Assembly: GCF_000620125.1 (NCBI RefSeq) | Contig: NZ_JHVL01000028.1 | Span: forward strand, 1-47,025 | Direction of reading: 5' to 3' | Length of the DNA stretch: 47,025 nucleotides | Source of the DNA: Clostridiisalibacter paucivorans DSM 22131 | GTDB lineage: Bacteria; Bacillota; Clostridia; Tissierellales; Clostridiisalibacteraceae | Notes under the pieces: generated by a model | Seen by the model: only the letters and a program-made list of their open reading frames with translations | Database searches by the model: none | Told to the model about the DNA's origin: nothing | Position numbers and translations under genes: made by a program | Shown here: positions 42,146-47,025 of the stretch, piece by piece | Layout of the letters: each line of letters starts with the position of its first letter | Numbering within the stretch: the stretch's first letter is position 1

Positions 42146-42376
42146 ATGGAAATAAAAATTTTAGGTGGAGGATGTACAAATTGTAAAAAGTTAGAACAGA
42201 ATACCGAGGAGGCATTAAGAGATTTAAATATAAAGGCATCTATAAATAAAGTGGAAGATTTTAAAGAGATAATGAAATATGGAGTGATGAAAACTCCGGC
42301 ATTGGTAGTGAATGAGCAAGTTTTAGTTAAGGGAAGAGTGCCAAAAGTAAGTGAAATTAAAAAATTATTGAAATAA
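42146..42376 (+). CDS. Small thioredoxin-fold protein (redox-active, MTH895/TM0996 type)
   Basis: 76 aa. The CxxC active site is in ILGGGCTNCKKLEQN and the cis-Pro in MKTPALVVNEQV. Such mini-thioredoxins regularly accompany DUF318 permeases and ArsR regulators, probably keeping metalloids or permease cysteines reduced. SD AAGGAGG precedes the ATG. Third gene of the arsR operon, followed by a terminator. Confidence 0.9.
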   Translation: MEIKILGGGCTNCKKLEQNTEEALRDLNIKASINKVEDFKEIMKYGVMKTPALVVNEQVLVKGRVPKVSEIKKLLK

Positions 42377-42380
42377 AGAA

Positions 42381-42404
42381 AAATAACAACTTCAGTTGTT
42401 ATTT
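42381..42404 (+). terminator. Terminator of the arsR operon
   Basis: AAATAACAAC (42381-42390) and GTTGTTATTT (42395-42404) form a perfect stem followed by Ts. Confidence 0.9.
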
Positions 42405-42489
42405 TTTTTAAAAAGCAGGATTTACTGTATTATATATGGAACTACTAAAATGATGTAAGAAAATTGAGTTAATTTATGGAGGGATTATT

Positions 42490-43056
42490 ATGATATCAAG
42501 AGATAAAGCATTTGAGGAACTAAAACAATATGTACAGTCTGATAGTTTGATGAAGCATTCTTTAGCAGTGGAGGCAGCAATGATAGGTTACGCTGAGAAA
42601 TTTGATGAAAATGTTGAAAAATGGGCTGCATGTGGATTGTTGCATGATATAGATTTTGAAAAATATCCAGAAGAGCATCCTTTAAAGGGTGTAGATATAC
42701 TTACAGAGTTAGGATATCCAGAAGAGTTTGTAATTGCTGTAAAGGGGCATTCAGATGAAACCAACACGCCTAGAGAGACATTATTGTCAAAGACCCTTTA
42801 TGCAGTAGACGAATTGGCCAGTTTTGTAGTAGCTTGTGTATTGGTTAGACCTAATAAATTTGAAGGATTAAAAGTTAAATCAGTAAAAAAGAAACTCAAG
42901 TCTAGTGGCTTTGCAAAAGCAGTAGATAGAGATATTATAAAAAGAGGTGCAGAGGAACTTGAAGTTGATTTTTCTGAACATATACAAACTGTTATTAATG
43001 CCTTAACTAAAAGAGAAAAAGAATTAAAAGAAGAAGGTCTAAGTCTTATCGAGTAA
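42490..43056 (+). CDS. HD-domain (HDIG-type) phosphohydrolase
   Basis: 188 aa, cytoplasmic. HD metal ligands are visible: KHSLAVEAAM (first His), CGLLHDIDFEKYPEEHPLKG (HD), and GHSDE followed by LYAVDELASFV (distal Asp). Small single-domain HD proteins of this type hydrolyse phosphomonoesters or nucleotides; the substrate is unknown. SD TGGAGGG precedes the ATG. It is close upstream of the sigma-54 activator (29 nt), so they may be cotranscribed. Confidence 0.87.
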   Translation: MISRDKAFEELKQYVQSDSLMKHSLAVEAAMIGYAEKFDENVEKWAACGLLHDIDFEKYPEEHPLKGVDILTELGYPEEFVIAVKGHSDETNTPRETLLSKTLYAVDELASFVVACVLVRPNKFEGLKVKSVKKKLKSSGFAKAVDRDIIKRGAEELEVDFSEHIQTVINALTKREKELKEEGLSLIE

Positions 43057-43085
43057 AACATAGACGATAAAACAGGGGTGAGGGC

Positions 43086-45176
43086 ATGCTTAGGCTAGAG
43101 AGCTTAGAAATATGCAATGTAATAAATAAAAATGTTGATTATTTATTACTAAATAATACATTAAAAGATGCCATTATATATGGTTTAAAATCAAAATATA
43201 ATAATATACCTATAGCTAGAGAAGATAAAACATTATTGGGGATACTAACGAAAGAAGATATCGAAGGGTATTTAAAAAATGTCAAAGATTTAACAACTCC
43301 TATTTCAAAATTTGACATAAAAATGTATAGTGATATTTGTGTAAAGTTAGATGAGTTACCTACTCTAAGCTATAGAGATTTTAAGGATGAAGTATTTGTT
43401 GTAGATAATAAATTTAAATTTATTGGTATAGTTAAGAAAGAGGATTACACTAATTATCAATTGAAGTTCTGGTTATTAAGTGTTAGTTCAGTTATAGATT
43501 CTACTGACCATGGAATAATAGCTATAGATAATAATTTAAAAGTAATTATATATAATAACTCTGCAGAAAAGATTTTTGGTATTGATAAGGAAGATGCTTT
43601 GGGAAAACATATAAGCTATGTATATTCTGATTCCCAATTGCCAAATATTATGGATACAGGAGAAACCTATGTCAATGATTTAATAATGATAAATAATCGA
43701 AAAGTACTTAGTAATAAGGCTCCCATAATAGTGGACAATGATGTAAAAGGTGCTATAGCATTGTTTCAAGATGTAAATGAACATTCAAATCTGCTAAAAG
43801 AATTAGAGGAACAAAAAAATGTTTCTAGGATTTTGAATACAATTTTAGATACTATTTATGATGGGATTGTGGTTGTAGACAAAGACGGATATATAACCAT
43901 GATAAGCAAAGCCTACACTAATTTTTTAAATGTTGAAGAAAAGTCTGTGGTAGGTAGACATGTAACAGATGTAATAGAAAATAGTAGAATGCATATAGTG
44001 GCTAAGACTGGGAAATCAGAAATAGCCAATATTCAAAAGATAAAAGGAAACTATATGATTGCTACTAGAATTCCGATGATAAAAAATGGAAAGACAATTG
44101 GTGCAGTAGGCAAGGTGCTTTTTAGAAATATAAATGAACTTAATGAATTGCATAAGAAAATAAAAATAATGGAAAATGAATTAGCTAAATATAAAGGTGA
44201 ATTTATACAAATAAATAAAGCAAAATATATTTTTGATAATATAGTGGGAAGAGGCAAGAGAATAAGTGAAACTAAAAAGATGGCTAAAAAGGCTGCTATG
44301 ACTAATTCAAGTGTACTATTGTTAGGAGAAAGTGGTACGGGAAAGGAACTATTTGCCCATGCAATCCATAACAGTAGTAATAGAAGTTATGGTCCCTTTA
44401 TAAGGGTAAATTGTGCAGCAATACCATCAGAGCTTTTAGAGTCAGAGCTTTTTGGATATGAAGAAGGTGCCTTTACAGGAGCCAGAAAAGGTGGGAAAAT
44501 TGGTAAATTTGAGTTGGCAGATGGAGGGACTATATTTCTAGACGAGATAGGAGATATGCCCCTTTTGATGCAAGCAAAGCTTCTAAGGGTTATTCAAGAA
44601 AGGGAAATAGAGAGAATTGGGAGCAATAGATTAAAAAGGATAAATGTAAGAATTATTGCAGCTACTAATAAAAAATTAGATGAAAAAGTTAAAAATGGTA
44701 AATTTAGAGAAGATTTATATTATAGATTGAATGTATTTACTATTGATATTCCACCTTTAAGAGAGAGAATTGAAGATACTAATGATTTATGTAATCATTT
44801 TTTAAATGAATTAAATAAAAAAAATAAAAAAAATGTAAAAGGGATAACTGAAAGGGGATTAAAGTTTTTAACTAAATATAATTGGCCAGGGAATGTGAGA
44901 GAATTAGCCAATGTTATAGAAAGGGCTATAAATATAGTGGATAATGAAGAAGAGATAGATATCAAACATCTACCTGAAAAGATTTTAGGAGAAAAATATG
45001 TATTGAATTTAGGGGAACTAAAAGAAATACTAGAAAAGACAGAGAGAGAAGCCGTATTTGAAGCGATAAGATTTACAGAGGGAAATAAGACTAAAGCAGC
45101 TAAACTTTTAGGAATAAGTAGGACTACATTGTATGAAAAACTTGAAAAATTTAATAAAGAAAACTATAAAAAATAG
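43086..45176 (+). CDS. Sigma-54-dependent enhancer-binding regulator with PAS domains
   Basis: 696 aa. N-terminal degenerate CBS-like pair (about 1-125, [20 protein letters not shown]), two PAS domains (about 135-235 and 245-350), an AAA+ activator domain with Walker A GESGTGKE, the sigma-54 contact loop GAFTGA ([12 protein letters not shown]) and Walker [13 protein letters not shown], and a C-terminal Fis-type HTH ([20 protein letters not shown]). ATG 43086 follows SD-like GGGGTGAGG. The -24/-12 promoter 370 bp downstream, in front of a GntP-family permease gene, is its likely target. The signal sensed by PAS is unknown. Confidence 0.95.
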   Translation: MLRLESLEICNVINKNVDYLLLNNTLKDAIIYGLKSKYNNIPIAREDKTLLGILTKEDIEGYLKNVKDLTTPISKFDIKMYSDICVKLDELPTLSYRDFKDEVFVVDNKFKFIGIVKKEDYTNYQLKFWLLSVSSVIDSTDHGIIAIDNNLKVIIYNNSAEKIFGIDKEDALGKHISYVYSDSQLPNIMDTGETYVNDLIMINNRKVLSNKAPIIVDNDVKGAIALFQDVNEHSNLLKELEEQKNVSRILNTILDTIYDGIVVVDKDGYITMISKAYTNFLNVEEKSVVGRHVTDVIENSRMHIVAKTGKSEIANIQKIKGNYMIATRIPMIKNGKTIGAVGKVLFRNINELNELHKKIKIMENELAKYKGEFIQINKAKYIFDNIVGRGKRISETKKMAKKAAMTNSSVLLLGESGTGKELFAHAIHNSSNRSYGPFIRVNCAAIPSELLESELFGYEEGAFTGARKGGKIGKFELADGGTIFLDEIGDMPLLMQAKLLRVIQEREIERIGSNRLKRINVRIIAATNKKLDEKVKNGKFREDLYYRLNVFTIDIPPLRERIEDTNDLCNHFLNELNKKNKKNVKGITERGLKFLTKYNWPGNVRELANVIERAINIVDNEEEIDIKHLPEKILGEKYVLNLGELKEILEKTEREAVFEAIRFTEGNKTKAAKLLGISRTTLYEKLEKFNKENYKK

Positions 45177-45210
45177 GGGTGTATAAGATATTTACACCTC
45201 TATTTTTATG
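45173..45210 (+). terminator. Terminator of the regulator gene
   Basis: ATAGGGGTGTA (45173-45183) and TACACCTCTAT (45193-45203) pair around a 9-nt loop, followed by TTTTT. The stop codon is inside the stem. Confidence 0.85.
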
Positions 45211-45250
45211 TGTACAATAGCTAAAGCAATTATATATTTCGTATAATTAG

Positions 45251-45266
45251 CTTAATATTGGTTAAG
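45251..45266. promoter_or_regulatory. Possible upstream activator site
   Basis: CTTAA-tattgg-TTAAG is a small dyad about 290 bp before the -24/-12 promoter, a usual distance for enhancer-binding proteins. The rest of 45211-45540 is AT-rich with further short imperfect dyads and no gene. Confidence 0.25.
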
Positions 45267-45547
45267 AAGTATTCATATTGCCAAGTTTAGTATGTATTTA
45301 ATTTAACAAACTCAATATTATAAAATATAAAATCAAAGAAAACAAATGATATATTAGATTAATAATATTATTATTTGAATAATATCAACAAAAAACTGTA
45401 AGAATAAACGTACAAAATCAAAAAAATACAGAAAAAATTGTAATGGAATCCTAACACAAATAAAATAAGAGAAAATTATTGAAATAAAAATATTTTAAGG
45501 AATGGCTATATATAGGGAATTAGTAGAAAGTATCTTGTTTGGATAAT

Positions 45548-45563
45548 TGGCACGGAAATTGCT
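45548..45563 (+). promoter_or_regulatory. Sigma-54 promoter of the GntP permease gene
   Basis: TGGCACGGAAATTGCT matches the -24/-12 consensus TGGCAC-N5-TTGC exactly. It lies 137 bp before the permease ATG. Confidence 0.92.
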
Positions 45564-45699
45564 TATTATAAGTATATAGGATTTAAATCATTGCTTTGGA
45601 GGTGAAGAAAAGGTTTTCTAAACAATTAATATTATTTAATTATCAACATGGAATAATAGTTTTATATTGTAATTAAAACATTTAAAGGAGGAGAAGTTT

Positions 45700-47025
45700 A
45701 TGTTAGGTATATTTGGTATTATTCTTTCTTTGGGATTATTGATGTTTTTGGCTTATAGGGGTATTACGGTACTTATATTGGCACCATTGTTGGCCATGCT
45801 AGCCGTATTATTTTCAGGCGATGTACCTCTACTTGCCAGCTATACAGAAGTATTCATGGTAAACTTTGCAGGATATGCAAAGGCTTACTTCCCTCTATTC
45901 TTATTAGGGGCAATATTTGGTAAGGTTATGGACGATGCAGGCGCTGCAAAGTCTATAGCGCATTTTATAACTAAAAAGTTAGGTAAAGACAAGGCAATAT
46001 TGGCAGTTGTATTATCATGTGGTATATTAACTTACGGTGGAGTTTCATTATTCGTTGTTGCATTTGCAATTTATCCAATTGCAGCAGCATTATTTAGAGA
46101 AGCAAATATACCGAAGAGATTTATACCCGCTTCAATAGCATTGGGAGCATTTACATTTACAATGACAGCATTACCAGGAACACCTCAGATCCAGAATGCC
46201 ATTCCTATGCCATTCTTTGGAACTACAGCATGGGCAGCACCTTTCTTAGGATTAATAGGAGCAGCAATAATGTTTGGTGGTGGATTAACATGGATAACTT
46301 ACAGATCTAAAAAAGCAATGGCAGCAGGAGAAGGATATGGTAATCATCCAAATGAAAATATTAAAGATATGGATCAATCAAAACTTCCAAGTTTTGGTGC
46401 AGCAATATTGCCTATAATTATAGTACTTGGATTAAACTTTGTATTAGGTAAATTCTATTTTGGCAATTATGATGGTGCTTATCTTGAGCAATATGGGACT
46501 AGTATAGATAAAGTAAAGGGAATTTGGAGTTTAATAATAGCATTAGCAGTGTCCATAGTAATAGCAATAATATTCTTTAAGAAAAATTTAGCAGATGTAA
46601 AGGATACAGTAAATAAAGGTGCAATAGGTTCATTATTAGCAATAATAAACACATCATCAGAGGTTGGATATGGTAATGTTATAAAGACATTGGGAGCATT
46701 TGCATTGGTTAAATCAGCTATATTAGCCATACCAGGAACACCTCTTATCTCATTGGCAGCATCAACTAGTATTCTTGCTGGTATAACAGGTTCAGCATCT
46801 GGAGGTATGAGTATAGCATTGGGTGCATTAGGAGACATATATATACAAAAGGCAGCAGAACTAGGTATAAGTCCCCAAGCATTCCATAGGATAGCTGCTA
46901 TGGCATGTGGTGGATTGGATACATTACCACATAATGGTGCAGTAATCACATTATTAGGCATTACTGGACTTACTCATAAGGAATCTTATGCTGACTTAGG
47001 TATGTGTACTGTTGTTATACCTCTT
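45700..47025 (+). CDS. GntP-family permease (partial, runs off the window)
   Basis: 442 codons are open from ATG 45700 (SD AAGGAGGAG) to the window end with no stop. The protein is very hydrophobic, with at least ten helices, and carries GntP-type features: an N-terminal GIILSLGLLMFLAYRG, PLFLLGAIFGKVMDDAGAAK, LSCGILTYGGVSLFVVAFAI and TALPGTPQIQNAIP, and near the end SGGMSIALGALGDIY and GGLDTLPHNGAVI. The family imports gluconate and other organic acids by H+ symport; the group with regulators of this kind is often tied to hydroxybutyrate or related acids, but the substrate here is undetermined. Transcribed from the sigma-54 promoter. The long antisense frame 46479-46961 is a shadow. Confidence 0.9.
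   Translation, partial: MLGIFGIILSLGLLMFLAYRGITVLILAPLLAMLAVLFSGDVPLLASYTEVFMVNFAGYAKAYFPLFLLGAIFGKVMDDAGAAKSIAHFITKKLGKDKAILAVVLSCGILTYGGVSLFVVAFAIYPIAAALFREANIPKRFIPASIALGAFTFTMTALPGTPQIQNAIPMPFFGTTAWAAPFLGLIGAAIMFGGGLTWITYRSKKAMAAGEGYGNHPNENIKDMDQSKLPSFGAAILPIIIVLGLNFVLGKFYFGNYDGAYLEQYGTSIDKVKGIWSLIIALAVSIVIAIIFFKKNLADVKDTVNKGAIGSLLAIINTSSEVGYGNVIKTLGAFALVKSAILAIPGTPLISLAASTSILAGITGSASGGMSIALGALGDIYIQKAAELGISPQAFHRIAAMACGGLDTLPHNGAVITLLGITGLTHKESYADLGMCTVVIPL

Noticed and set aside
46479-46961. 160-aa minus-strand ORF
   Set aside because: Antisense of the GntP-family permease; the plus-strand frame from 45700 is open to the window end with clear membrane-protein sequence.
1-47025. CRISPR arrays, tRNA and rRNA genes
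   Set aside because: No regularly spaced repeats, cas genes, cloverleaf-like genes or rRNA segments were recognised by eye; the three-copy repeat at 29635-33249 has kilobase spacing.

Overview
The window is AT-rich DNA from a low-GC, endospore-forming Firmicute, most likely a Clostridia/Tissierellia-type anaerobe. The gene order infC-rpmI-rplT, pheST-zapA-U32 peptidase-mutS2 and T-box-argS is that of Clostridia. Shine-Dalgarno (SD) sequences are strong, TTG/GTG/ATT starts are common, and there are T-boxes, an L20-type leader, a c-di-AMP riboswitch, Spo0A-box heptamers and a Spo0E-like gene. No species is claimed.

Layout. (1) 1-600 is an insertion-sequence graveyard: the 3' end of an IS200/IS605-type TnpB gene with stem-loops behind it, then IS256-transposase fragments. 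(2) 600-4300 holds a DUF255/YyaL-like gene interrupted by a 21-nt stop-bearing insertion, facing a short FtsH-type protease. (3) 4388-23280 is mostly housekeeping: infC-rpmI-rplT, a Trk/Ktr K+ uptake pair with a TrmH-type methylase, a 29-codon yqzL-like minigene, T-box-pheS-pheT, zapA, a DUF421 protein, a U32 peptidase, mutS2, a DUF523 protein, a PrcB-like lipoprotein, an FMN alpha-hydroxyacid oxidase-like enzyme and T-box-argS. (4) 23281-28790 holds envelope functions: a lytic transglycosylase downstream of two perfect Spo0A-box heptamers, two unknown proteins, a flippase-like membrane protein, a PAP2 phosphatase and a ClC channel with an odd leader.

(5) 28788-33250 is accessory. The 3' end of a TPR gene occurs three times as a direct repeat. 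Between the copies sit two cassettes of exported proteins that share one promoter and one 12-bp palindrome; the first encodes a secreted protein and a paralogous lipoprotein. (6) 33254-35768 holds a c-di-AMP riboswitch, a 48-codon ORF and a chemotaxis receptor.

(7) 35803-40624 is the most striking region. A nitrate/sulfonate/taurine-type ABC ATPase gene is split by a 3,240-bp element flanked by perfect 19-bp direct repeats. The element encodes a large serine recombinase, a 61-aa unknown, a Spo0E-like phosphatase and a candidate type I toxin. Recombination between the repeats would restore the ATPase reading frame exactly, so this looks like a skin-like intervening element. (8) 40746-42404 is an arsR-permease-thioredoxin operon with its own operator. 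(9) 42490-47025 holds an HD-domain protein, a sigma-54 activator, a textbook -24/-12 promoter and a GntP-family permease running off the window.

All calls come from reading the sequence. Names rest on motif recognition, not on database searches.
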